Below, piece after piece: positions 10,543 through 20,789 of a stretch of 64,000 nucleotides of DNA. The notes under the pieces are model-generated. The model was not told where the DNA came from and made no database searches. It saw nothing but the letters and a program-made list of their open reading frames with translations. Source of the stretch: Apoderus coryli (lineage: Eukaryota; Arthropoda; Insecta; Coleoptera; Attelabidae); contig OU452208.1 in the NCBI GenBank assembly GCA_911728435.2, forward strand, positions 6,014,001 to 6,078,000. The letters run 5' to 3'. Both the position numbers and the translations under genes were made by a program. Position 1 is the stretch's first letter. Every line of letters begins with the position of its first letter.

Positions 10543-12422
10543 ACAGGGTGATTCATTATGGTTGCAACAAACGAAAACTGCATTTTTTGCCATTGAACCC
10601 ATGTCCGCAAATGCTTCGTTATCGAGATACAGGGTGTACAAATTTAGTGGTCAAATTATCTTTTTTGTTCATTTCTCAAAAACTAGCTAACCGATTTTGA
10701 CAAAATTTTACATGTATTTGAGGACAGATAACCTAAAATATTCTAAATTATTTTGGTTTTCATTAACTGTTCATTGGCGTAGATATAGGGGACATTTGGA
10801 TAAATTTTACACATAAATTAGTTAAACACGCATTGACAAGCTTCATTATTTTAACTTATTACTTTTTTAAAAAGAGCAACTTATAAGCTACAAAAAAGTT
10901 AATTACGTCGATGTTGTGGTTTCTACCATTTTTATGGAAACCGATAAATTGCAAGTTAATGGTAGATTTAAATCAAAATAACGTTTACCAGAAATAAAAA
11001 TGAAAAATCAAAGTTGCAGTGGAAAACGATTTAATAATAACAAATTACTTAACAACAAATTTTAAGGCCTATCAGTACAATTAAAAATTTAACAATAAAA
11101 AAACTAAACTCGATATTAAAATAAGAAAATTAATAACAACTGTTCAAACTGCCCTCCATTGACGTAATGCACATTTTACATCTTTCAACTAATGAATTTG
11201 TAGCTCTAATAAGGATATTAATATTGTTTCTTGTTTTCCTAGCAGCTTCATGAACTATCTCCAGTAGTTGGTTTTCATTTATAATTGGTGCACTGTAAAC
11301 CAATTGTTTCATGTACCCCAAAATAAGTCGAGCGGATTCAGATTCGATGATCTTGGAGGCCACTCAATGGAACCTCCCACAGCACTTTCTCTAAAAATCT
11401 TTCATCTTCTTGATGCTTACCAAGAACCCAATTACAAAATAGTAGGCGCCTTTCACGGTCTCCAGGATGTAGGGCCTGGACATCTTGATGATGATAGAGA
11501 TAGAGCATTTCTCGATTTAATAGTCTCCAAACAGTTGTTCGAGGTAATGCCAATTGAGTTGGTATTCTTCTAGTGCTTATTTTCGGATTGTCTAAAACTA
11601 AATCCACTATGATATCTTCAGTTCGAATATTTAGATGATGCGGTCGTTTGTTAACTCTAGGTAAAATGCTCCCTATCGTTCTAAGCCTGTGAAATGTAGT
11701 CGTCCATGTTTTGTGATATGGATGACGTCTATTAGAATAACTAACTTGGTATTCTCTGGCCGCTGCTCTTGCATTTGGATTACACAAACATATTCTTCAA
11801 TTGAAAAACTCATTTTAATTTAGAAAAAAACATTCGCAATATTAAAAACAACTACGAAATAATAAAACGATTTTAACTAATTTAAATTTGTTAAGTTTTT
11901 TTTTACTGTTGCGGCATTCGTTTTCCATGGCAATTTTGATTTTTCATTTATTTAATCGTTATTTTGATTTAAATCTACCATTAACTTGCAATTTATCGGT
12001 TTCCATAAAAATGGTAGAAATCCCAACATCGACGTAATTAACTTTTTTGTAGCTTATAAGTTGTTCTTTTTAAAAAGTAATAATTTAAAATAATGAAGCT
12101 TGTCAAAGCTGTCTGTAATTAATTTATGTGTAAAATTTAACCAAATGCCCCTTATATCTACGCCAATGAACAGTTCATGAAAGCGAAAATAATGCAGATT
12201 ATTTTAGGTTATCGGTCCCCGAATGCATGTAAAATTTTGTCGAAATCGGTTAGCTAGTTTTTGAGAAATGAACAAGAAAGTTAATTTGACTACTAAATTT
12301 GGACACCCTGTATCTCGATAACGAAGCATTTGCGGACATGGGTTCAATGGCAAAAATGCTTAAATCACTTTCAGCAATCTCCAGTTTTCGTTTGTTGCAA
12401 CCATAATGAATCACCCTGTATT
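10543..12422. mobile_element. long-TIR Tc1/mariner-like element, internally deleted
   Basis: Terminal inverted repeats of about 480 bp (10543-11027 and 11922-12422) begin TACAGGGTGATTCATTATGG. Each TIR holds a second copy of ATACAGGGTG about 86 bp inside. The body carries a minus-strand transposase remnant. Flanking TA is consistent with a TA target site. Confidence 0.85.
11130..11815 (-). pseudogene. DD41D-type transposase with the catalytic core deleted
   Basis: The N-terminal helix-turn-helix region is present in a long open frame (RRHPYHKTWTTTFHRLRTIG, then ISTRRIPTQLALPRTTVWRL, then ALHPGDRERRLLFCNWVLG). Just after RFLEKVL the frame jumps to the sequence around the third acidic position (SGLQDHRI, and in another frame NLNPLDLFWGYMKQLVYSAP). 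The region with the first two Asp residues is gone, so this copy cannot supply transposase. Confidence 0.75.
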
Positions 12423-12504
12423 TACAAGAACTTTTTTAATTTATTTGAGATGGCCTATCACCTCTGTCAATACGTTCCACATACTATGAAATACCCTATA
12501 TATG

Positions 12505-13207
12505 TGATTCATAAAAATATCTGCTGAGGACTAAGGGATTTCCCATTACCTGCGGTACTCTTGTAAATGTTAAATGTTGTTGCGAAACATGTCGTAAATA
12601 TTATAAAGATAAATTGGAAATATTGTAAACTTAAAAATTGTTTAATTTCATAAGTAAACATAACAAAAGTTAGTATGAATTTCCAACAAGTATCGGCTAA
12701 TTCAATTGACTATAAATTTTGACGTAAAAAATATACCTTAAAAATATAATATGAGAAGCATCTTTCTGGATAAAATTTCATGTACTTTTAGGATAGAAAA
12801 TTCAATTTATTTTACCAGTTGGTATTAAATTATTATAAAATTAAAGGATCCAAGCCAAGCACTAGCAGATTGGCATTTTGAGATCAAGAGAAGAATATGC
12901 AAGGTGAGTAACGACGGACCCCACGGTGTTTTATGAAATTTTTTTTAATTTTTGTGTATCTCCATAAGACTAATTTTAAAATAATTTCAAATATACGGGG
13001 TACTTCAAAAGTATGTGTGTTTTTTTTTAAATGGAATGCCTTATAGATTTTATCACATTTTTGAATTAACTATGAAAAACAAGACTTTCATAAGGCTTCC
13101 CTATACCTAAATGCAGAGCGTTTTGATTTTTATTAAATTGCTAGATTTTAGAAAAAAAAAATAATTGTTACCAAACGGAACTAATTTTGTCAAAAGTGCT
13201 TACTTAC
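12505..13207. other. intron, no feature recognised
   Basis: AT-rich intronic DNA. An ATACGGGGTAC stretch near 12997 may be a degraded element end. Nothing else is supported. Confidence 0.3.
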
Positions 13208-13340
13208 AATAACTGGTGAAATGAGTGTTGCAGTTTTCATAGTTGGAATTTGACTACATTTATCCAATTCTTCGAAGAACAGAAAACTGTTCTCATGAGC
13301 ACAGACACTATTATTATCAACGATATAGTTATTTCCATAC
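13208..13340 (-). CDS. bgcn: YTHDC2/Bgcn-like exon: start of OB-fold region
   Basis: Short exon of 133 bp (phase 2 in, phase 0 out) with acceptor ACTATTTTAG and donor GTAAGT. Its first G completes AGG (Arg) with the exon at 20201-20454. The 44 codons encode NNYIVDNNSVCAHENSFLFF, then EELDKC and TATLISPVI. This fits the conserved family stretch in which a VRFHPxSV segment is followed by WLIYDEM and a V.PVTIL strand. The exon is absent from simple ORF listings because it lacks Met at its start. Confidence 0.82.
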
Positions 13341-13493
13341 CTAAAATAGTAATAATAAAACATACCATAATACTTGTAAATTAAATGAAAAATCTTGAAC
13401 AGTGATCTTCAAACTGTTGGTCCTAAACGCCAATGTATCGGTCGGAAAATTTTGTGCCCGAAATAATTAAAAGTAAAAATAATATACGTATAT

Positions 13494-14050
13494 ACGAGGG
13501 TGGTATGAAAATTGATTTTCTTTCTTTTATTATTTTTTGAAAAAATCCATTTCGAAAAGGAGTCTGCTGCACAAAATTCTTTATATGTAGGCATGTTTAA
13601 ATTGTTGAAACGAGAAATTTAACCAAACATGTTTCGGAACAAAATTATGCCATCTTCAGTAAACATAACAATAGGGTTTTGAGGTATTGAATTTAAAGAG
13701 ATGCATTCAGTGAAAAAGTGTTCGAACATTAACTTTTTGATAATTATATTGTTATGTTTACGTAACGTTGTATGTAATGCCAGTAAAGATGGAATAATTT
13801 TTTTCCCAATCATGTCTGTCCCCTTTCCACAATTTAAACAAAGAATTTTATGTAATAGTAATCAAAGTAGAACCTCTACGAAATTTATCTACCAAACATG
13901 TTTCGGGGCTTCAAGCATCATCATCAGCATCAGTGGTTACGTAACTATGCACTATGTCCAAGATAACAATGGGATAGCATTGGAATCTTGGAAAACACTT
14001 TTCAATGGTTTTTTCAAAAGTAAAGTGACTAGACGTTGTTATAATATTTA
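13494..14050. repeat. repeat with two hammerhead-like motifs
   Basis: Starts with a TATACGAGGGTGG sequence of the kind seen at mariner ends. On the minus strand it then carries two copies of a motif CTGANGAT...CGAAACATGTTTGG (about 13625-13662 and 13895-13930). These conserved cores resemble hammerhead ribozymes such as those in Penelope-like retroelements. No RT is present, so the parent family is a guess. Confidence 0.4.
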
Positions 14051-14857
14051 GTCCATCCTGTCTAACACTTTTATTATTGTTATACGTTCAATACTAGTAT
14101 TTAGTTGTTGTCATTCATATAATGTCATATTTATAGTTAAATGTCATACGTTATGCTGCATTCTAGTTAAATAAAGCCTTGTTAAAAGGGTTTAGTTTAT
14201 TACAGACGTTTTCGAGAATTTCGGAAAAAAACGATTTTTTGCGATTTTAGTTTTTATTTATTTCTGACATTATTTTTACAGACATAAAAAAAAATTAAAG
14301 CACCTCCTCATCGTTACTTTTTGAGAAGAAAAAGACAGCGTTTACGAATTTTCACTATGACGTTTCGTTTTTGAAAAACCATCATGAACTTCGTTTTTTT
14401 AAAGACGATCCTGGATTTTTTATTGTTAAATTTAAAGCTATTTTCAATTTAAAATTAGGTGGTATATCACACATAATGGTTTAAACAATTTTTCAGTGTT
14501 TTTAGCTTATTTAACCTTCCAGTAGTCGCGCCAAACTTTACAACGTCAGTAGTCGGGTCGGTCTTCTAGACCATATGTATCCTAATGAGCCCCTACAGAA
14601 ATAGTGTAAGCGAATTTTTAAAAATTTCATATGTGTACGCTTTTATAAGACAACTAGTGACTAAAAAAAGAAAAAATGAGTACATTTGGCACATTTTCCA
14701 AAATATACCAAACAAAAAATTGAAAATGGTTATTTTTCTTCAATACTGAACTTTATTAGTCATATACAAAAAAACACACATTGGTAAAAAACGAACTGCA
14801 TAATAAACAAAATTATAACTTTTTCACAAACAAAAACTATTATAAACAAATTCAAAA

Positions 14858-15050
14858 TTAAGTTATTGTATTTTCCCGGCACTCTTGGCAAATCGCAAAA
14901 ATATGTTCCAAGCACATATATTTATTGCACTTATAGCAACTAAACCGAGCTTGTTTTCGAGGGACAATAGGCACATCAATAGGTACAGCATTCTGTGATA
15001 CATCAGGTTTGATATTACCGCCAATTAATTTAATTTTAGGCCTCGAGGAA
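14858..15050 (-). pseudogene. piggyBac transposase C-terminal Cys-rich tail
   Basis: Minus-strand frame ending at a stop at 14858. It encodes ARFSCYKCNKYMCLEHIFAI followed by CQEC, the C-terminal CxxC...CxxH...CxxC zinc-binding tail typical of piggyBac transposases. Only the tail survives. Confidence 0.8.
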
Positions 15051-15591
15051 TATTAGTCATAGCTGAACGTACTAATGATAATTTTTCAACAGCATTTACA
15101 TAGAATAATAACTATAGATAAGAAGGGTCAGTAGACGCTAAAAACGGCATCGACTCGTCGCAATCCCAGCTACATTTCTGACCCGCTACTATGTTATACT
15201 ATCTATATATACCATAAGATACTATACTACAATTAATTATAAGTGCGGCGAATTGCTTTGTCGACAGAGAGATAAACCGTTCCGACACGAAGTGAAGTAA
15301 CTGTATATTAAACTGTGGCATTTATCAGAATATTTTTTTAACAGTAACTCAATAAATTATTATTCTAAGGCAAAAAATAAAAACTAGTCACTACGAGAAT
15401 ATAAAATAGAACATATATAATATAAAGAACATCTTTATTATATTCTTTGCAGGGCCCACATATCACTGTAACATGTTCGAAAACATGAGTCTTTAGCTTT
15501 CCTACGGACCAGCTTTAGTAATCGTTTCTTGTTGTTGCGTCCAACCGAGCTTTTATGCTACGAGTTTGCTGTCTGACTCATGATCCGACAT

Positions 15592-15711
15592 TTATTCCAA
15601 ATCCAATTCATTCGGGTCAGAATCAGCATCATAGACCCCAGAGGCATCTGCATTTAAGGCTTCATCCATCAGCAACTTAAGCTGTTCCTGTTCAGCTTCC
15701 CAAGAACTCAT
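15592..15711 (-). pseudogene. piggyBac transposase N-terminal remnant
   Basis: A frame of 39 codons from an ATG at 15711 to a stop at 15592 (MSSWEAEQEQLKLLMDEAL, then an acidic DADSDPNELDLE). An acidic, disordered N-terminus is usual for piggyBac proteins. Continuation past the stop (MSDHESDS) looks like the same protein after a nonsense mutation. Confidence 0.65.
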
Positions 15712-16514
15712 TTTGAAGCATTTTACATATAATAATCAACGTTAAAAAACAAACGGGGATAGTCGTGCCGGTGTACGAGACCGAATGACGTCGTAACTAC
15801 CAGAAAGCAAGCCTAATGAATACGGAATTGTAACTGATATCATAAGATACAAATCAATGAAGCTAGGCAGCGCGAGCGTTCCCCCAGTCCAAGTGTAATG
15901 AATAGGCACAATAAAATCACCTGAGTCGGTCTCACAGACCGGGCGCGACTAACGGATGGTTAAAATTATTCAAGAAAATCGCCCTAGTTTGGCATTTATT
16001 TTGCGTAAAACATTCATCTGAGAAAGGCGTTTTTTTAATATTTTCTAAAAGCACAAAAATTTCAACTAAATTTAAAAAACCTTCCGAATAAAATGCTGCA
16101 ATGAGACAGATATAAATTGTCAAATAATAACAAATAATTGTAAGTAACGACGAAAAAATGTTTTCGCTAAACCTACTACTCTGCATTCAGTCAGTTAAGT
16201 GCCAAACTATGGCGATTTTCTTGCATAATTTTAAATATTAGCTAGAAATATTGAAAACTTGTTTAAACCATTACGTGTGATATACCACCTATTTTTAAAT
16301 TGAAAATGGCTTTAAATTTAACAATAAAAAAATTTAAAAAAACCAATTTGATGGTTTTTTTTCAAAAAACGTCGTAGTGAAAATCTATAAACGCTATATT
16401 TTTCTCCTCGAAACGTAACAATAAGAAAGTGCTTTTACATTTTTTTATATATGTAAAAATAAAAATCGCGAAAAATAGTTTTTCAAAAATTCTCGAAAAC
16501 GGCTAGTTAGTTTA

Positions 16515-17039
16515 CTTTTGAAAACACCGTTTAAAAGGTGTTTAAATTGTACAACTTTTCTCTAAATTAACTGACATTCCCATTCTTATCTTGGACGCAA
16601 TGTATATGTTTTACAAAAAATAGCTCTCCGCCTTCGGACTCGGCCTATTTCGTCAAAATTTTTGAAATGAACTCTTGCTGTTTTTAGGCAATCCGCTTTC
16701 ATGCAAAATTATCAAAAATATTTAGACACTAGTGTAAATTACCTCCGATAACAACACTTTAACAAACTATCAATACAGAACACCAATTTCGATGATGTCA
16801 AGAAATTATAATGAGGTGCAAAATTGCTGACATTTTTAAAAAAATTTAGGAAATCAATTATTTCTCAATTAATTTCAGGATAATCAGATTATTAGAAAGT
16901 GTATTATCTTCGATTTTTTTTTCTTGTTTTTGTTTAGTTTTTTCATATATATTTAGTTTTAAGTTATGTTCTTTGTTTTTTTTTGTTGCTAGTATTGTAT
17001 ATTGTTGTTATTTTTGTTAATCTTATTCTTATATATAAT
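16515..17039. other. intron, no gene seen
   Basis: AT-rich sequence with T-runs between the palindromic element and the next transposon. Nothing is supported. Confidence 0.3.
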
Positions 17040-18337
17040 GGGTGTTTTTTTAAGCTAGATAGAACTTTAAATTGTAAAAAGTAACACAAAAAATTAAATT
17101 TTGATGAAACATTTTTTTTTTGTTTTAGTATACTCTGACAAATCATCATGAATAGACTCACGCTTGAACAACGCTACGAAATTATCCAAATTTACTTTGA
17201 AAATCAGTCGTCGATTCGCGCAACTTATAGACGACTTCGTCATTATTATGGCGTACATAATCGTCCATCTGAACAAGCCATTCGTCGAACTGTGGATAGA
17301 TTTCGTACCACATACTCTCTAGAGGATGCAATAACACCAACACGTCAAAGGAATGTGCGTACTGAAGAGAATATTGCCGCTGTAAACGAAAGTGTGGAAG
17401 AAGATCCAAATTTATCGATTCGTCGTCGGTCGCAGGAATTGGGGCTCTGTCCGTCCACTACGTGGACAATTTTGCGCAAAGATCTCGGCCTACACCCGTA
17501 TAAGATCCAGCTGGTGCAGGAATTGAAGCCACGAGACCATAATATGCGTCGTTCTTTCGCCGATTGGGCTCTAGAGCAGTTGGCAACTGACCCGTTGTTT
17601 TATCGCAAAATTGTGTTCAGCGATGAGGCGCATTTTTGGCTTAACGGGTTTGTTAATAAGCAAAATTGCCGCATATGGAGTGAGACCAATCCACAAGAGA
17701 CCCTACAGACTCCATTACATCCAGAAAAATGCACCGTTTGGTGCGGTTTTCACGCTGGTGGCATCATCGGACCTTATTTCTTCAAAAATGAGGCCGGAGC
17801 TCGCGTTACGGTCAATGGAGATCGTTACCGCACCATGATCAATGATTTTTTGTTTGAAAATATGGATGACATTGATCCGGAGGAGATGTGGTTTCAACAG
17901 GATGGCGCTACGTGCCATACGGCGAACGCAACCATCGACTTATTGAAATCAAAATTTGGCGATAAGTTGATTTCGAGAAATGGACCTGTCAATTGGCCTC
18001 CAAGGTCGTGCGATTTGACACCTCTCGATTATTTCCTGTGGGGCTACTTGAAGTCACTGGTTTATGCTGATAAACCAGCAACAATTGACGCCTTGGAGGC
18101 CAGCATTGTTCGTGTTATTCGTGACATAAGGCCAGCAGTGCTCGAAAAGGTGGCCCAAAATTGGACGTCCAGAATGCGCTTCGTCAAGAACAGCCGCGGT
18201 GCCCATATGCCCGAAATCATTTTCAAATGTTAATGTCACGTATTGATCTTTCGAATAAAAAAAAATGTTTCATCAAAATTTAATTTTTTGTGTTACTTTT
18301 TACAATTTAAAGTTCTATCTAGCTTAAAAAAACACCC
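17040..18337 (+). mobile_element. complete Tc1/mariner-like element, DD41D type
   Basis: TIRs of about 77 bp (17040-17118 and 18262-18337) begin GGGTGTTTTTTTAAGCTAGA and are nearly identical. They enclose a single uninterrupted transposase gene. The right end abuts an (AT)n run. High TIR identity and an open frame argue for a recent insertion. Confidence 0.92.
17148..18233 (+). CDS. transposase, Tc1/mariner superfamily (DD41D spacing)
   Basis: Intact 361-residue transposase starting at an ATG 30 bp inside the left TIR. An N-terminal helix-turn-helix of the DUF4817 kind (LTLEQRYEIIQIYFENQSS, RATYRRLRHYYG) is followed by a second one (LSIRRRSQELGLCPSTTWTI). The DDE domain has FSDEAHF (first Asp), FQQDGATCH (second) and SCDLTPLDYFLWG (third). 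By my count 41 residues separate the second and third Asp, as reported for the rosa-like DD41D group. In many relatives the segment before the third Asp reads SPDL; here it is SCDL. No internal stop is seen, so the protein may be functional. Confidence 0.92.
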   Translation: MNRLTLEQRYEIIQIYFENQSSIRATYRRLRHYYGVHNRPSEQAIRRTVDRFRTTYSLEDAITPTRQRNVRTEENIAAVNESVEEDPNLSIRRRSQELGLCPSTTWTILRKDLGLHPYKIQLVQELKPRDHNMRRSFADWALEQLATDPLFYRKIVFSDEAHFWLNGFVNKQNCRIWSETNPQETLQTPLHPEKCTVWCGFHAGGIIGPYFFKNEAGARVTVNGDRYRTMINDFLFENMDDIDPEEMWFQQDGATCHTANATIDLLKSKFGDKLISRNGPVNWPPRSCDLTPLDYFLWGYLKSLVYADKPATIDALEASIVRVIRDIRPAVLEKVAQNWTSRMRFVKNSRGAHMPEIIFKC

Positions 18338-18340
18338 TTT

Positions 18341-18366
18341 ATATGTATATATATATATATATATAT
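18341..18366. repeat. (AT)n microsatellite
   Basis: Simple AT dinucleotide run between the DD41D element and the following LINE. Confidence 0.8.
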
Positions 18367-18369
18367 AAC

Positions 18370-19926
18370 ATTAGATAATGGTGAGGTTGCTCTGGGAGTG
18401 TTCCTTGACTTGGCCAAGGCTTTCGATACAATAAATCATGGAACTTTGATAGAAGTATTACATGACCTTGGTTTCAGGGGGTACAACTAGGGCTGCTAAA
18501 ATCATATCTTAAAAACAGAATCCAATATGTACAAATTAACAATATAAAAAGTAAACCCGCCTTAATTAATTACGGTGTATCACAGGGAACCGTGCTAGGG
18601 TCCGTATTGTTTTCTCTGTATATAAACGGACTGCTTGAGAACAAGTACGAAGGAGATGTTTCGTCATTTGCCGATGATACGGTTATTTTGTATAGAGGGA
18701 GAAACTGGAAAGATGTTAAAATAAAGGCTGAAAATGACTTGGTTAAAATTAAAAATTGGTTCGACAATATGACACTAACAATTAATTTCGATAAGACAAA
18801 ATATATTTGTTTTACATGTAATGCATCAAAGGCGCCATATTTTGCATCTTTAAAACTTATCTAGGAAAATACAATTATTGTCATAGAAGAAACAAAAAGC
18901 ATCAAATATTTAGGCATAGAAATTGATAGTAATCTCAAATGGGATGTTCACATAAATTCCTTAGTATTCTTAGAATACTTAGAATTAGAATAGAGAACTT
19001 AGAATTCTTGTCTTCAAGTTTCACAAACTAAAATACATCCTTAACGTCCCATAGCTACGTTTAGCTTATTTTGCGTTAGTGTATCCTCTTCTACAATATG
19101 GGATATCGGGATGGGGATCCGCATATCCATGTCATTTAAAAAACTAGAAACCAAACCAAATTCTTCTTAAGATCATATATAATAAAAAGGAAACCTACCC
19201 TAGTGATTTGCTTTTCACTGAAAGTCAAATTCTAGATATTAATCAAACTTACGTACTGAACATATTATCATACAAATATAAAAACAGGCACAACTTGACT
19301 AATATAACACATATGTACGAAACAAGACACAAGAAAAATACACAAACACGGACAATAAAAGCTTACAAAACTAAAGTACAGAGGTCGACATATATTTTGG
19401 CCCCGTATGTATACCGATTGATACCGAAAGAAATCAAAGATCAAAGAAATCTTAAGGTATGTAAAAGAAAAATGATAGGCTGGTTGCACTCTAGAAGAAA
19501 TACTTGTTACAATTTTATAAATTTCAATAGTTTTCCATTTTGATATTATAAGTAAAATATATCTACAAATTATTGTGAGTAGGTTATATGTATGTAATAT
19601 ATATAAATATAAAAAAAATAATCAAGCTATTGTTTTGAATGTGTTCACATTTTTGAGTTCTATTAAATATAGGGGAAGTTTTTTTAATGTATTAATTGTT
19701 GGAGTATACACATTTCTTATTGTTTTGAAACGAATAATAAGTTATTTTGTAATTTTTTCGATTAATTGTTCTGCTGTTGTTTGATTGCGAGAAATAGATA
19801 TGGAATTTATTCACGCACAAACCCTTTTAGCGGTTTCAGTGGATTTTCATTTTATTTCCGTAAAGAACACATAGCATAAAATTATGTAAATTTTCTTTAT
19901 GGAAATAAATTATTATTATTATTATA
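18370..19926 (+). pseudogene. non-LTR retrotransposon fossil
   Basis: 5'-truncated RT on the plus strand. Motif A is FLDLAKAFDTINHGTLIEVL, followed by a frameshift near 18485. The YxDD-like box SSFADDTVILY lies in the frame 18592-18864, and then YLGIEIDSNLKWD after another break. A C-terminal frame runs 19208-19543 (HNLTNITHMYETRHKKNT). The 3' end is an (ATT)n tail at about 19909-19926. Several stops make it inactive. Confidence 0.75.
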
Positions 19927-19929
19927 AGC

Positions 19930-20200
19930 ACACTTTATAACTGGTCATATGATCTGTGTAAGTTGTTGCAAATAAATAAATATTTTTACTTTTATTACTC
20001 TCGGACACAAATTTAATACTCAATATGAAACAAATTCAAGTTTGGCAATAAAGTTACTCTACATGCATGAAATTTGTTCCTCAAAAACCTTGACAAAATT
20101 ATCTAAAAAATAACAGGATGCGCTATAATAATAATTCATCAAGAAATAATGTGTATTATATTCTATGGACACAATATATAAACTTTGTTTGTTCACTTAC
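19930..20200. other. intron, no feature recognised
   Basis: Short intronic stretch between the LINE tail and the exon donor. Confidence 0.3.
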
Positions 20201-20454
20201 CTTGTCTGATAACCATAATAGCCGGGGTATGCCAAATTACCTTTAAAGACACAACACAAAAGCGCTTTTACCATGCCCCAATTGTCTGCGTAAACGTTAA
20301 AACTTTTTAGGCAACGGGAATTGTGCAGATAACCCGTAGCTCTCAGTTGGCTCAGCAACTGCCGACGAGTCTCCAAAACTTTTTTCATAGCGCTCTCTGA
20401 TATACCGTAATTACGACAGAATGATTTACAGTGACCCGCCGCTATTTTTTCAGA
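20201..20454 (-). CDS. bgcn: YTHDC2/Bgcn-like exon: HA2 C-terminal part
   Basis: Exon of 254 bp (phase 0 in, phase 2 out), acceptor TTTTTGTACAG and donor GTAAGT. It encodes SEKIAAGHCKSFCRNYGI, then MKKVLETRRQLLSQLRATGY, then NVYADNWGMVKALLCCVF and GNLAYPGY. This matches the helicase-associated segment of YTHDC2 and DHX proteins: FC..N.LS...M..I...R.QLL..L...GF, then N..NW..VKAAL.AG.YPNLA. Its Met at 20388 is internal. Confidence 0.9.
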
Positions 20455-20557
20455 CTGTACAAAAAAAAAGGAAAATTAAAGCGTGAGTTTTCAAATGATT
20501 TCTCATTATTATAAATAATTATAACTTATGGTGTAATAAATGCAAAAAAAAAAAAAA

Positions 20558-20720
20558 CAGCACTGCACATAGGAAGACAGACAAGTACGAATAAAGGAAG
20601 TTTCATATAATGTGCCACGGTAGTTTAATTGGTAAAACACATCAGCGCCAACCGGGAGATGTGGGTTCAAATGCCACTTGTGCCACGGATTTTTTTTTAA
20701 TTCATACATAGTTTATTTCA
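20558..20720 (+). repeat. tRNA-like SINE repeat, copy 1
   Basis: Contains an A-box-like TAGTTTAATTGGTAAAACAC and a B-box-like GGGTTCAAATGCC between CCACGG ends, then a T-run. The same 150-bp unit recurs in the same orientation at 22368-22535, on the other side of the LINE ORF. Confidence 0.6.
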
Positions 20721-20789
20721 ATAACTAAATAAATAAGCTACTAATAATAAACTAATTAATAGTCCTACAAAACAAAATACGCACACACA

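Larger units (their letters stand above)
10123..12501. mobile_element. outer inverted-repeat shell around a nested element
   Basis: The left end (10123-10190, CAGTGTGGTTCATAATATGC) and right end (complement of 12430-12501) are diverged inverted repeats, both with a GACAGA(A/G)GTGATAGG block. They enclose the younger element at 10543-12422, so an older element probably hosts it. Confidence 0.55.
14515..15959 (-). mobile_element. piggyBac-like element, internally deleted, TTAA target
   Basis: Bounded by TTAA at 14511-14514 and 15960-15963. Its ends are inverted repeats: CCTTCCAGTAGTCGCGCC on the left and, on the complement, CCATCCGTTAGTCGCGCC on the right. Inside, on the minus strand, are the N-terminus (15592-15711) and the cysteine-rich C-terminus (14858-15050) of a piggyBac-like transposase with the catalytic middle missing. 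It is a non-autonomous derivative. Confidence 0.88.
14195..16512. mobile_element. large palindromic element hosting a piggyBac insertion
   Basis: Once the insertion at 14515-15959 is removed, the left arm (14195-14514 plus 15960 onward) and right arm (up to about 16512) form an inverted repeat of about 370 bp. Shared blocks include GGTGGTATATCACAC and CAAGAAAATCGCC. There is a small central loop around 16010-16180. No transposase frame is visible. Confidence 0.8.

Noticed and set aside
20630..20695. tRNA gene next to the LINE
   Set aside because: An almost identical unit recurs at 22430 with the same flanks, and stem pairing is poor, so it is a repeat.
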